Of a stretch of DNA of 64,000 bases, positions 1 to 11,099 are shown one piece after another. This stretch comes from Bettongia penicillata ogilbyi (taxonomy: Eukaryota; Chordata; Mammalia; Diprotodontia; Potoroidae), in contig JAJHZJ010000336.1 of NCBI GenBank assembly GCA_023548195.1, forward strand, positions 248,001 through 312,000, written 5' to 3'. The position numbers were made by a program, and so were the translations under genes. The notes under the pieces were generated by a model that was given only the letters and a program-made list of their open reading frames with translations, had not been told where the DNA came from and did not search any database. Every line of letters begins with the position of its first letter. Positions within the stretch are counted from its first letter, which is position 1.

Positions 1-245
1 GAAAGGAAAGGAAAGGAAAGGAAAGGAAAAGAAAAAGAGAAAGAGAAAGAAGGAAAGCAAAGTAGAAAAAGAAAGAGAAAGAAAGAAAAGGAAAAATGAG
101 AAAGACTAAGAAAGGAAGAATAAAAGGGAAAGAAGAAGGAAGGAAGGAAGGAAGGAAGGAAGGAAGGAAGGAAGGAAGGAAGGAAGGAAGGAAGGAAGGA
201 AGGAAGGAAGGAAGGAAGGAAGGAAGGAAGGAAGGAAGAGAAAGA
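1..245. repeat. Purine microsatellite, GGAAA then (GGAA)n
   Basis: The stretch is almost all purine on the plus strand. It opens with GGAAA pentamers, passes through mixed GA-rich DNA, and then holds about 26 uninterrupted GGAA units at roughly 135-238. Frames through it encode only Lys-Glu-Gly-Arg repeats and are not genes. GGAA runs are potential ETS-factor binding arrays, which is general knowledge and not shown here. Confidence 0.97.
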
Positions 246-284
246 AAGACAGAAAAATCTGGTATGACCTGTTCTTAATGAAAC

Positions 285-560
285 TAAGTTGAATGAGTAT
301 TTGCTCTTCCCCATTCTCAGTGTTTACAAACCATCTCTTTAATCATTTGTTCTAGAATTTGGCCAGGAATTAAATTTGAGTCTATAGTTTTCAGACAACA
401 TCTGCTTCCCTTGTTTGAAAATGAGACATGTGCCTTTCTCCAGCCCTGTGACACCTGTCCTGTTTTGCTCAGATCTTGCAGTTAAATATGTGTCTATCCT
501 TTCAGAACCTGATGATGTAATTCGTCCAAGCCTGGTGACTTAAACTATCTGACTTTAAGT
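285..560 (-). mobile_element. CR1/L3-clade LINE fragment (reverse transcriptase part)
   Basis: Read on the minus strand, 501-539 gives a peptide close to SPGLDELHHQVLK and 325-375 gives NLIPGQILEQMIKEMVC. These match the conserved CR1/L3 reverse-transcriptase blocks 'GPDGIHPRVLKE' and 'SIPGKVLEQIIKE'. Stops and frameshifts interrupt the frame, so it is a decayed fragment. The clade call rests on two short motifs; an exact family is not assigned. Confidence 0.7.
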
Positions 561-1169
561 CAGATAAATACAATCTTCCTTTCTCAACATTTATTCTGGT
601 TTTCCAGTCCCTGCTTACCATTTTCTCATTTACAAAATGAAGGGAATGTACTACATAATCTGAGTTTCCCAGATTCCGAGATTTTAAGTTACCATCTAAA
701 TTGCACATCTACAGGCATGCTGGGACTAGCTCTAACTACTTCTCAAGAGTGAGGTGTTAAATTTTTAGTGTCAGGATTTACATCTTGAAAACCAACAAAT
801 GCCAAAAATTAGGGTTTGATTTATTGTTTTGTTAACTATCTGGACTTAAGAAAGTGAAGAAAATGTTAATAACAAAGATTACCCTTAAAAATGTGCCAGC
901 ATACATTTTATTTTCCTGGGAAAACTAGTTAAATATTTATAAGCACATTCTTGGTCAGATTCAAGAAGCTATAATAGGATTCCATGTTATACCACTGGAA
1001 AAGATGCATTATCAGCATTTAGTCAACCACAGGGCAGATGGATGTATAAAGAGATGAAGGGAGAGAAGAAAAGGAAGAAGAAAGTCTCTGCAGCTTAAGG
1101 ACTGGAACCCTTCAGAGCACAGCACAGTGGGTCAAAAAACATCCCAGACACTCACAGTAGGATGCAAAC
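561..1169. other. No gene recognised
   Basis: Unique-looking AT-rich DNA. Bases 590-705 have faint MIR-like wording (an antisense AAATGAGAAAATGG stretch), too weak to call. 1045-1085 is purine-rich. No long frame. Confidence 0.5.
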
Positions 1170-1835
1170 AAGTCTCTGGAGCTCCCAGTCTCTCCCTCCT
1201 CCAATCCATCCTACATAGCACTTGCTGGAAAGAACTTCCTAAACTATGGCTCTGATCACACCACTGCTCTTCCTTGGAATGGTCAACAGCTTCCTGCTTT
1301 CAAACTCCTTAACATCTGGAATTGAAGGTCTTCCAATGTTTGCCTGCCAGCAATCTCACCAGGCTTAGTTTCTGGTATGCAGCACCTGGCTTGTACTTTC
1401 ACCTTTATCTGAACATGCCTTACTTACTCTTTCTCCACTTCTATCACCCTGATAGCATCTCCATTCTCGTCTACCTCTCTATCTTTTAAAGTCAAGTTCA
1501 ATTTCTTCTTCCAGGAAGCTTCCCTTTGACCACTCCAATCTATTGTATGCTCCCTGCCCTTGGAACTACTAAGGTACTTTACACACCATCCATTTGGATT
1601 CCAAATACATGTAGCCTTATAAAATATGCCATAGTGTTATCTAGAGTGAATATTTAATTTTGAGAGTATCCTGCCTAGTCAATTAGATCATAAATTCTTT
1701 GAGGGTAATGACCAAATCTCAGTTCTTATTTCCCCATAATAGTGAGCAAAGAATAATATTCAGAGTACATATTCCATTAAGTATTTGCCAAATGAATATA
1801 TGAATATAGCTACAGAATTTCTTTTAAAATGTCAT
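1170..1835 (+). mobile_element. CR1/L2-clade LINE 3' region, degenerate
   Basis: The order of phrases follows the 3' coding end of L2-type LINEs: a CCAATCCATCCT start, a 'CTGATCACACCACTGCTC' block, a 'CTTCCAGGAAGCTTCCC' block, then the 3'UTR-like 'AATTCTTTGAGGGTAATGAC' and a TTAAGTATTTGCCAAATGAATA tail near 1775-1800. It is heavily diverged and no frame is open. Confidence 0.5.
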
Positions 1836-2221
1836 TGTTGGAAAACAAAAAAGATGTCAGTATACATTGACTAGAGATTTTCAAACACTCTCAGATATTC
1901 AGATAGAGAATGAGACTGTGTGATCTCCAAGGGCCCTGATAATTCTGACACGCTATGAACTCTAAATGATGTTCTCAAAATCTAAAGAGATAGAAACTCT
2001 GAATCCTCCACTTATCCCCCTCCATTGATGCAGGTAATGGTTAGTCATTTGTTCTGTGTCAATTCTGACTTGTCATACAAGGTTTGGGTCCGACCTAGGT
2101 ACCATTTAGGCGCTATTTATTTGTCTCCAATCAGTGTTTCATTTCTAGAGATTCTCATGCAAATCAATTCTAGTTATGATGTGGGAGAAGAGAACCGATC
2201 TGGTTAACAGATTATCACTCT
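1836..2221. other. Unique DNA, no gene recognised
   Basis: No repeat recognised. 2085-2165 holds several CpGs, uncommon in this window, and a perfect octamer ATGCAAAT at about 2157-2164. The 60-codon frame at 2025-2207 has no recognisable domain. Confidence 0.45.
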
Positions 2222-2335
2222 ATAAACCTGGTTAAGTTATTTCTTCTCTCTAGGCTTCAAGGTCCCATACCTTAAAAGGGAAATACAGATAGATGCTTTC
2301 TGAGATAAGTTCCTTCTGGCTTTAAATATGATTTT
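2222..2335 (+). mobile_element. SINE (MIR3-like) fragment
   Basis: The text resembles the body of MIR-type SINEs: AAACCTGGTTAAGTTATTTC, then a Pol III-SINE style 'AGTTCCTTCTGGCTTTAAAT' end. Head and tail are missing. Confidence 0.45.
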
Positions 2336-2639
2336 TCAATGCTTCTCTGAAGATAATTACAGAGCAAAGGCAGCTTTCTTCTGACATTTTTATCCTGAGT
2401 AAAGAAGAAACCCAGGGGAGATGAGGGCACAGTCATTACTAAAGTTTCCTCTCTTGACTTTAAACTAGAATGAAAAAAAAATGGCTCATTCTCCTGGGTG
2501 ACTGCAAGGATTGTGGTTTAACTACTACAGCTGGACTAGAGCTATGGTGAACCTTGGCGGGTGTTCAGAGGGCGAAGGAATGCAAAGCTCCCTGAAGATC
2601 TTGTTTGTATGTTATATACCTCATTAGCCTATACCCCAT

Positions 2640-2705
2640 AATATACATATAGATAAATAGACAGATAGATATAGATAGATATAATTATATCTCTCTATAT
2701 GAAAC

Positions 2706-2737
<32 letters not shown>

Positions 2738-2752
2738 GTTATATACCCCACA
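2640..2752. repeat. (ATAG)n / (TA)n microsatellite
   Basis: Interrupted ATAG and GATA units at 2640-2690 pass into an alternating TA run at about 2706-2739. Confidence 0.95.
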
Positions 2753-2837
2753 AAAGAAGGAACATTTTGGCTTTTGTTCATATCCTAGCATTTAGCACAG
2801 TGACTGTCATGGGACCTTTTATGTGCTATGACTAAGA

Positions 2838-3045
2838 GACCTAGATTTGGAGTTAAGAAGACCTGAGTTCAAATCCTTCCTCAGATACTTAGTGACTGTG
2901 TGATCCTAGGCAAGTCATGTAGTCTCTCAGCCCCATGTAAAATGGGGATAATGGGGGTTTTTGTAAGGATCAAAGAAGATATCATATATAAGGCCCTTTA
3001 CAAACCTAAAAAGTATTATATAAATGCTAGCTATTTTTACTAATA
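2838..3045 (+). mobile_element. MIR/Ther-type SINE
   Basis: A tRNA-like B box region (GAGTTCAAATCC) is followed by the CORE block (GTGACTGTGTGATCCTAGGC, AAGTCATGTAGTCTCTCAG, AAAATGGGGATAATGG) and a tail ending in AAATGCTAGCTATT. This is the sense orientation. It is nearly full length. Confidence 0.88.
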
Positions 3046-3711
3046 AATACTTGTTAATGAGACTTGATATTAAAGAGGTTAACAACAGAAATAAAATTCT
3101 GTGAACTTAGATGTCTCCAGCAGGGAATAGGGCTTCATATGGACATGCATGGTAAGAGTGTCAAGACCCAAGACAGTAAGACAGTAAATAGCCAAGAAGG
3201 AGTTAAGGGAAAGCAGATAAAAAAAAAAGTTAGAAGTGATGAAAGGGGAGGGGAGACAGCAAATGGAAACTGAAAGGGAAAAAAATGCTGACAGCTTCTC
3301 TTGTAAAATGCTCCTTGCCAGTGGTATTCTTGTCCGTGCCCCCTCCTTTTCTTCTCTCCCATTACAGATTTCGCAAAAAAGCTTTATTTCTTCCCCCTAC
3401 CTCTTCTCATTGTAAAGCAATGAGGGAGGGTACGGAGAAGTAGCAATTTTGCCAGGTGGGGTTCTCTGAGTAATGATCTGTCATTCTGTGCCAGGATGGG
3501 GCCAGACAAGCAGCTTAGAGAAAGTTACAATAACAGTAATAAAGAAAGAAGTGAACTTCTTGGATAACAACCTATTGAGGACCTTGGGCCACCATAGGGC
3601 GATGGGAAGAGGCAGGAGAGGAAAGGAAGGGACCTGAGGGACAGGAGTCCTTGTGGTTCTGCAATTTTGTATTTTCCCCACAGTTTCCTTTTCTCTTTCT
3701 CTAATTAGGCA
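3046..3711. other. No gene recognised
   Basis: Unique DNA with purine-rich patches around 3210-3290 and 3600-3635. Overlapping short frames on both strands have no domains. Confidence 0.5.
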
Positions 3712-3902
3712 GGAAGGGAGGAAGGAAGGGAGGAAGAGAGGAAGGAAGGAAGGAAGGAAGGAAGGAAGGAAGGAAGGAAGGAAGGAAGGAAGGAAGGAAG
3801 GAAGGAAGGAAGGAAGGAAAAGAGAGAAAGAGGAAAAAGAAAGAAGAGGGGGAGGAGAGGGAAAGGAAGAGGGAGAAGGAAAGGGAGGGGGGGGGGAGAA
3901 AG
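3712..3902. repeat. Second (GGAA)n microsatellite in a 190-bp purine tract
   Basis: The plus strand is purine-only from about 3712 to 3902. About 20 uninterrupted GGAA units lie at 3741-3819 and a run of ten G at 3887-3896. The long frames through it on both strands (up to 171 codons on the minus strand, Phe-Leu-Pro-Ser repeats) are low-complexity artefacts. Confidence 0.97.
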
Positions 3903-3934
3903 TGAAAAAGAGAGAGAGAATGAACACACCTCCC

Positions 3935-4815
3935 CCACCCCCCACCCCAAATGTTAGGGAAATAACAGCACATTTGTCAAAGGGTAAAAGTGCCACTTCT
4001 GATTATAGGACTCCAGCAATGGATCCACCCCTACAGTGATTTAGATTAATCACTTTTCATTAAGAGCCAATAAACACACTCCAGTCAGGAGGCGCCTCTC
4101 TGCCCTGGCCCTCTGTTGCCATTTATAATTGCCATAAGGACCAGCAAAGGCACACCAGAGAGTTGTCAAATATAATTTATAGGTTTTTAAGATCTAATCA
4201 TTTTCTATAATATTAGATTAAATGACAACCTTTAATAAAGAGGAAATTACATTTCACCTTGCTTTCATGATTTCTTTTTCTTTTCAGCCAGAGAGTTTAA
4301 AGAAAGCTTTCCCTTTAATTCCCCATTAAATGACCAGAGAAAGTCCTTGAAAACGTACTTGAGACAATTTACCAAAAAGACTCCGGTCCAACCCAGCTTG
4401 CAGCCCACAGACTGTGCAGAGTGGTTGGCCAGGAGATGAATGGGAATAACCTCATGTCAACAGCATGGAACTCTTGTGGCGGAAAGCAGCTCAATCAGAA
4501 AACACTATACCCCTGTAGTAGTAGGAGGACGGGGTCACACTGACCACAGAACCGCTGCCAAAGATGAGAAGGTAAAAAAAAATAATGTGCAAGGTCAGAG
4601 AGAGGCCTCATTCATTCACTTATTACACAGATATTTACAGAGCACCTACTTTTCTTCTGGTGGGGATTTGGTTTGGAAAGATATATGTATTCCAAAATTA
4701 AATAAGACCTAAGAGGCTAAGTTCCAATCTTCTGGGAAGAAGAACTGTCAGAAAGGCTACCAAATTCACACAGCTTCTCTCCTGCAATGACTCATCCCAG
4801 CACAGAAAGTCAGTG
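3935..4815. other. Unique DNA, possible conserved non-coding block at 4045-4310
   Basis: A C-rich patch (3930-3950) precedes non-repetitive DNA. 4045-4310 is AT-rich with homeodomain-type words (CATTTATAATTGCC, AGATTAAATGAC), and lacks any repeat signature. No coding evidence. Function is inference only. Confidence 0.35.
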
Positions 4816-4819
4816 GAAT

Positions 4820-4965
4820 GAGCATTTACTGGATTCAAAGTCAGAGGTCCCAGATTTGAATACCAGTTTCTACATGATAGTGGCAAGTCACATCTGCTGT
4901 TCAAAAGATGAAGTTGAACCAGCTAATCTCCTAAGGTCCTTCCTAGTTCCATGACTACCTTTTAC
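4820..4965 (+). mobile_element. SINE (MIR-type) fragment
   Basis: A B-box-like 'CAGAGGTCCCAGATTTGAAT' is followed by 'GTGGCAAGTCACATCTG' and the terminal phrase 'AGGTCCTTCCTAGTTCCATG', the usual end of this SINE group. Confidence 0.7.
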
Positions 4966-6450
4966 TAATGGTGATGTTAAGGCAAGGGGAACACCAAAGA
5001 CCTAGATCAGATCACCAGCACTACTACTAAAGTGATGCCAAATGGCTTTCATAAACTGGACTTAGCACTTTCATACTTTAACTATTACTACCATTGTCAC
5101 AACTCTTCTCTTTCACTATGAATTTCCATATGAAGCCCTGTTCCCTGATACGGATTTCTAGGTTCACAAAATTTTGCTTTAACAGTTAAATGAAAGCATG
5201 AGATTGGGAGGACATGCCCTGTTAGCACTGCTGCATTGCATTGTCCCTATTCTTCTAAAATGTGCCTTTCATTTTCACCATACTTTTCACTTCAGGTTTC
5301 TTAGCAGGAATCTTACTATTTATCCTTCTAGGGTGACCATGGCTCCCATTGCATTCCGGTAGTCCCATTATATTTTGTTCCTGTGGCAATCACCTATTTC
5401 ATTTGCTCTCCAATTAATCTGCTAACAGGTATTTATTAAATTTTGACTATGTGGAAGGCAGGTGCCTCTTGAAGCAGGTATGACTTGCACTATCTATTCA
5501 CAGTTTATCTGTCACCTGCCTACATATTCATAAAAGAAGGAATTTCCTCCCTCACAATCTAGGTGCTTTTTATGCATATTTTAAAATCATGCTTATGCTA
5601 ACAACAAATAAGATCCCTTAAAAGATGTAATGATGACAATAACTTCTGTTCAATGATGCTCTAATTATTTATATAAATAAAGAATAAAGCATGGCACTGA
5701 ATACTTGCCAGAAGTATTTACCACTGCCATACAATACATCCAGAAAAGGGTCTGATTGGGAGAGAGAGTTCCCATAGTGAGGTCTTCCATAAACTCTTAT
5801 TTTCAGATGACACTGGATATTGGATAACAGATGTGAAGTTCTGGGATACTGCAAAATCTCCTAAATGAGATTCATCCTCACTCAGAAAGTTCTAACTATC
5901 CATATGTAGAAACTAAATGGATGAAGAATGGCTCTTGTCCAGGTGGACATTAAATTGGGTAGACAACCCTTCAAGCTGGTTCATTATTACATACATTTTG
6001 AATAATTTAGGTAGTAAATTTATCACATATGGACAATGACCTGGGCCAACAACTGAACAAGAGGAGGAAAATAGGTTGGATTGCATTTGGTAAACTGCCA
6101 TAGTGTTTCTAAAAAGTTTGAGCTTCTCCCTAAAACAAAGACCTACCATTTTAACATCAATTTTCTTCTAATGAAGTAATATCACTTCAAGTCATGGTAT
6201 ACTACCACTATCTTCATTCATGGTAAAGATTATGATGAGTATGGCTAGGATGTAGAATATAACAATGAAGTTTTTGTAGTCATGGCAAAAACAACATCTT
6301 CAAATAGATATATAATAACCTGGAAATGTAGTGGGTTAGTCATGTAGCAAGGGATACTGTCTCCTGGCTCATTCCCTAATGCCCAGAATATGCCCATATC
6401 TCCCCTTTTCTTAAAAAAAAAACCCTCACTTTATCTTTCCATTTTTACTA
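4966..6450. other. Mostly unique DNA, no gene recognised
   Basis: 5422-5470 reads as an antisense LINE/SINE tail (AACAGGTATTTATTAAATTT). The rest shows no repeat I can name. Short frames at 5669-5854 and 5913-6149 (minus) have no domains. Confidence 0.5.
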
Positions 6451-6469
6451 TCACTCAGTATCTCTGTTG

Positions 6470-7870
6470 CTTTTTGTAGCTCAGTCCCTTAAAAAGCCCA
6501 TCTACAACAAGGCTCTTCACTTTCTCTCAGTTCATTCTCTCCTTAACCCCTTACAATCCAGCTTCTGACCCTACCCTTCCACCAAAACAACTTTCTCCAG
6601 TTACTAGAGATCTCTTCTTAGTAGCCAAATCCAATGGCCTTTTCTCAATGCTCATCCTCCTCCATGTCTCTTCAGTCTTTCACAGTGCTGATCATGCTAT
6701 CCTTGATCCCCTCTTTTCTTCTGTCTCCTTTGCTGAATCCTCCTCTAAATCACACCTAACAGGGATCCTTCAGGTTCTGTCCTGGGTCCTCTTCTCTCTC
6801 TATAATACTTCACTTGGTGATTTTATCAGAGCCCTGGGATTTAATTAGCATATCTGTGCTGGTAATTCTCAAATCATCCTATCCTGCCCCAAACGCTCTG
6901 CTGACCTCCAACATTACATCTCTAACTACCTTTCAGATATCTCAAACTTGACATCTAGCAGATACTTTAAACACAAAATGTCCTCACCCTAAATACTTCC
7001 CCATCCACTTTCCTTATTATTACAAGAGGAAACACCATCCTCCTATTCCATCAGACTCAGAAACTTGGAGTCTTCCTGTACTCCTCACTATCTCTCACCT
7101 GTTCATATCCAATCTGTTGACAAGGTCTATTGACTTCACCTTTGCAACATCTCTTGGTTATGTCCCCTTCTGTCCTCTGACACCACCACCATTCTAGGGC
7201 AGGCCTTCATTACCTTAGGCCTGGATTATTGCAATAACCTGCTGGTGAGTCTGCCTGCCTCAAGTTTCTCCTCATACCAGTTCATCCACTATTGATCCAC
7301 TAAAGTGATTTTTCTAAAGCACCAGTTTTATCATGTCACCCTCTTACTCAATAAACTCCTGTGGCTCCCTATTACCTCCAGAATCAGATACAAAATACTC
7401 TGTTTGACATTCAAAGAAAGCTCTTCACAACCTATCCCTCCAACTTTTCAGTCTTACACCTTACTCCCTGATATGAACTCTACAACCCCCGATCTCCTGG
7501 CTTGTCCACAAACAAGACATGCCATCTCTCAGTTCCAGCCATTTTTTTTTTCTGTCCCCCAGGCCTGGAACACCGACTATTGAATTCTCTGGCTTTCTTT
7601 ACATCCCAACTAAACTCCCATCTTCTACAGGAAGATTTCTTCTGTTAATTACTTCCTGTTTATCATATATTATGTACATATATACATACAAACATACATA
7701 TATACAGAGAGAGAGAGTTCACTTTGCATATTTTTGCATGCTTGTGATCTCCCCCATTAGAATTTAAGCTTCTTAAGGGCCAAAATTGTCTTTTGCCTGT
7801 CTTTGTATCAGCAGTCCCTGAAAGGTGACTGTGATAGTAGCTGCTTCATAAACTTTTACTCATTGAATAA
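6470..7870 (+). mobile_element. L2/CR1-clade LINE, 3' half of ORF2 plus 3'UTR
   Basis: Translation gives GSVLGPLLSLYNTSLGDFIR near 6777-6835, the reverse-transcriptase block that precedes the YADD motif in L2 elements; the catalytic block itself is mutated (reads close to AGNSQII). Downstream come SLPASSFSS, the conserved WLPITSRIRYKIL (about 7350-7390), and VPQAWNTDY near 7555-7580, the usual L2 C-terminus. Several stops lie between them. A 3'UTR 'AATTTAAGCTTCTTAAGGGC' leads to a TTTACTCATTGAATA end. A TA/CA/GA microsatellite sits at about 7665-7715. Confidence 0.8.
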
Positions 7871-8109
7871 CTGCATAATCAATGGACCTCCTATGTTGTA
7901 TGACATCTTTGCAATATTGAGCAACTGGGAAGAGGGCCCCTAGCATAGTGCACCTCCTGAGGCAAACTAATGGAAAGAAAAGAATGAGTTGTATAGGATC
8001 AGAAAGTATAGAGGGAGTTTACCTAACATTGAGATCAAAGATCCAACAAAGTGTTGAAATACTTTCCACCTTCCCACCATATGATCACAGATAGCTGAAT
8101 TTCTCATTT
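7871..8109. other. No gene recognised
   Basis: Short unique stretch between LINE remains. Confidence 0.5.
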
Positions 8110-8300
8110 TTCACATTCAACAAGTATTTGCCAAGTCCCTAATAACTTTAAGGTGTTTTGATAGGGGTTGCAGGAGATAAAAGTACAAGACAAGGTTCCT
8201 GACGGCATAAAATTTATCTCCTACTAGAGAGATAAGATTGCAACATAGATAACTATAATCCACAAAGATTATCTTAAATAAAGTAGGCATTCAGATATTC
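8110..8300 (-). mobile_element. L2/MIR-type 3' tail
   Basis: On the plus strand it reads AACAAGTATTTGCCAAGTCC, then 'GAGATAAAAGTACAAGAC' and 'TCTCCTACTAGAGAGATAAG', the antisense of the usual '...GGGACTGTCTT...TTGTATCC...' LINE tail. Diverged. Confidence 0.55.
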
Positions 8301-8324
8301 CAAATGAATTCAATAAATATTTAT

Positions 8325-8585
8325 GAAATCACAGTTAGCACTTATATTGCACTTTAATGTTTACAAAACACTTCACATATGTTAACTTATTAGATCCTCA
8401 TGAAAATCCTCTGAGGTAATACAAACCCTGTTTTACAAATGGAGAAACTGGGGCTGAGCAATGTTATGTGACTTTTCCAAGGTCACACAAACAGCAAATG
8501 TCTCAGGCAGGATACAAACTAAGATTTTCCTGACTCCAATTCTGTATCTCTATTGGTGACACCACCTTGCTACCTTCTACCATAC
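8325..8585 (-). mobile_element. MIR SINE, near full length
   Basis: Antisense MIR from GTTAGCACTTATATTGCAC through ATTTTACAAATGGAGAAACTG and CCAAGGTCACACAAACAGCA to ACACCACCTTGCTACC. Confidence 0.88.
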
Positions 8586-8589
8586 AGAA

Positions 8590-9790
8590 GAATGTCCCTC
8601 TTTTCATTCTTCATCATCTTGACCTTTTCATAATTTTTAATACTACTGACCACTTTCTCTTTCTAAATATCCTCTTTTTTCTTTTGCTTTCTGAGTCATC
8701 CAGTGTCATGTCTCTCCTGTTTCTCTAGCCACTAATTCTTTCTATCTCCTCTGCTGACTTTTCTCCTTCAAAATTCCTTAGGATGGATGTTCCCACTTAA
8801 ATTTACCCTCTGTTCTCTTCTCTCTTTACATTTTCTCCTTTGAAAAATCTTCTCCATTCCTCTCACTTCAACAATCATCTCTTATTTGGCTAGGCACACT
8901 TCCATGGAGGAAGGGATGAATGCTGCATCTCTCTCTCCAATTCCTGACAATCTGCCGTCCCCTTTCAACGTTCCAAACCTATGTATATAATCACCTACAG
9001 GCCCCTCTTACTGAATATTTAAAAAATACTTCAAATGCAACATGTTCAAACATGAACTTATTATCTGATCCATTTACCAATTCCTTTTTCTTCTCCCACT
9101 GTCTGTACCTCTCTACCAAGACTTGTCAATCCCATCTCTGCAATATCTTCACTCCTACTCTTTGGTATAAACTCTTATTACTACCTACCCAGAAAATTCC
9201 CAACCAATGTGCCCAACTCTACGTTACTCTTCCTCCAATCCATCCTTCATATTACTACCAAACTAATATTCTTTATGCTCAAATTTTATCATTTCATTCT
9301 GTCTCATAACCCTTCAATGATTCCCTTACATATCAAACTCAAAATTTTTAGCCTTTCATTGAAAGCTCCCCACAATGTGGTGCCACTGTACATATCATGC
9401 TGCTTCCTTCAAGATACTACTCTATGCTCAAGCCAAACTATACTCCTTAGCATTCCCATTTATGCCCCATTCTTTTTTGCCTATGTACTTTTCAGCACCC
9501 TGTTTCAGATTTCTGTACCCCCTCTTAATCTTGAAATACTACACATGTTTTAAAGCCCAACTTAAATCTTATCTACTTGATAAAGCTTCCTCTGATTCAC
9601 TAATGAATAACAAAATCTCTCCCTGTCCCAATCCTTGCATCATAATTTGCTTGCAGTTTTCAATAAGGAGTAGTAATATTATTAGAATTCTTTGTATACA
9701 CTTCATATTCTCCTAGTTGACTATAAACTCAGTAAGGGCATAAATCACATTTTTATCCAAAACTTAACATCTCTCACAAACATAGCACAG
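8590..9790 (+). mobile_element. CR1/L2-type LINE 3' region, degenerate
   Basis: Pyrimidine-rich DNA with L2-like phrases in order: ATCCATCCTTCATATTACTACC, CATTTCATTCTGTCTCATAAC, a CTTTCATTGAAAGCTCCCCAC block, AAAGCCCAACTTAAATCTTATC, and a 3'UTR CTATAAACTCAGTAAGGGC. Three overlapping 95-129-codon frames here are by-products of low stop density and have no intact reverse transcriptase. Confidence 0.5.
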
Positions 9791-9799
9791 CACTCTGAA

Positions 9800-10062
9800 A
9801 ATAGTTGCTGTTCATTGTTATTTGGCCATTTGTCAGTCATATCTGACTCTTTGGGATGCCTATTTGGGGTATTTCTTGGTAAAAATACTGGAGTGATTTG
9901 TCATTTTCTTCTACAGTTCATTTTACAGATGAGGAAACTAAGGCAAAGAGGGATTAGTGATTTGTCCAGGGTCAACTAGCAAGTATCTGAGACTGGATTT
10001 GAACTCAGGAGGATGTCTACCTGACCAGGCACTTGATCCACCTAGCTACCCTTTCCTACATA
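9800..10062 (-). mobile_element. WSINE-type SINE
   Basis: Antisense of the long marsupial tRNA-SINE: GTCAGTCATATCTGACTCTT, GTATTTCTTGGTAAAAATAC, CATTTTACAGATGAGGAAAC, GATTTGAACTCAGGAGGA and a head ending in CCACCTAGCTACC. The tail carries the species-typical 'mouse-trap' phrase for a GTCAGACATGACTG ending. Confidence 0.88.
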
Positions 10063-10427
10063 CAGATAGTACGTAATAAATAATGTTATCTGTTTGTATT
10101 TGCAAATTGTCTTACCACTAAGATCTTATCACGAAATGTGTGGTCTATATAAAATTGTGCCCTATACACAATTTGAAGAGGCTAAGTAAGGCATATTTGA
10201 CTGAACAAATGTGTGACAAGAGATACCATTACTCAGGAGATAGGTACTATATGTTCAGGGCAGGGATAAGTACTGAATCCTTTGGTGAGACAGAAAATAC
10301 ATACAGTTTCTGCTCTCTAGGAACCTTCAGCCTGGTAGGGCACAAATTCTCCCCGGACTCTAGAAACTTTCAGTCAAATAAGAGAAACATTGTTTGTATT
10401 CCTTTTTCTCAGGGATGTCCTCATAAC

Positions 10428-10465
<38 letters not shown>

Positions 10466-11099
10466 CTCCTACTCCTAGTATAAATAGTAGGAACTGCTAC
10501 CATGGTAGCATTATGGACCAGGTGGGGGTTATGACTCCTTGACTGTCCACTCACTTGTAGTGATTCTCTGTATTTTAGTTGTACTTTTCACTACATGGAG
10601 CGACCATTCTCTGCCTCTAGGGACAGTAGGCAAATGTGTCAAGGCTGAGATGACAAAATTCATGGTAGCTGATTGATAAACTTCTGAAGTTTTCTAAAGA
10701 TATAGAATCTAATCCTACAAATCCTGTCTCAATTTTCTACCCCTCACCAACTTTCTATTCTTTTACAAATAATTGTTCAAATAAGCTAAAAAGAAACTCA
10801 AGTATCTCTATGGTTTCCTCTCTGAATATTTTCCTCTTAGAAATGCAGATGTGAACTCAGTCTTCCCAGCTCCATCAGAATGACTCTTGACCAACAAATT
10901 CCTCCAACAAATTCAACAACACAAGGGGTCTTTCCAGCACACTGAAGGTATGCCTTGATTTTTCTCAATATTGAAAGAATGTCTACGGAAGATGAAGACT
11001 ACATACTGGTGATCCCTCACTTACCTTATGACCAGCCAATCTTCCTTTACCACAGTCAAACATTCCCTCTATAGCACACTTTGCTTCAATCCTACTTTA
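10063..11099. other. Mostly unique DNA, no gene recognised
   Basis: Contains the TA microsatellite listed separately. No repeat family or coding domain recognised in the rest. Confidence 0.5.
10427..10466. repeat. (TA)n microsatellite
   Basis: Alternating TA run with one G interruption near 10452. Frames on both strands reading Tyr-Ile repeats are artefacts. Confidence 0.95.

Noticed and set aside
3481..4039. Long overlapping frames on both strands, up to 171 codons
   Set aside because: They run through the GGAA tract and encode tetrapeptide repeats (KEGR, FLPS). Microsatellites lack stops in several frames.
8920..9716. Three overlapping frames of 113-129 codons that could look like a gene
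   Set aside because: Pyrimidine-rich LINE remnant with the phrase order of an L2 3' end; no frame keeps a complete domain.
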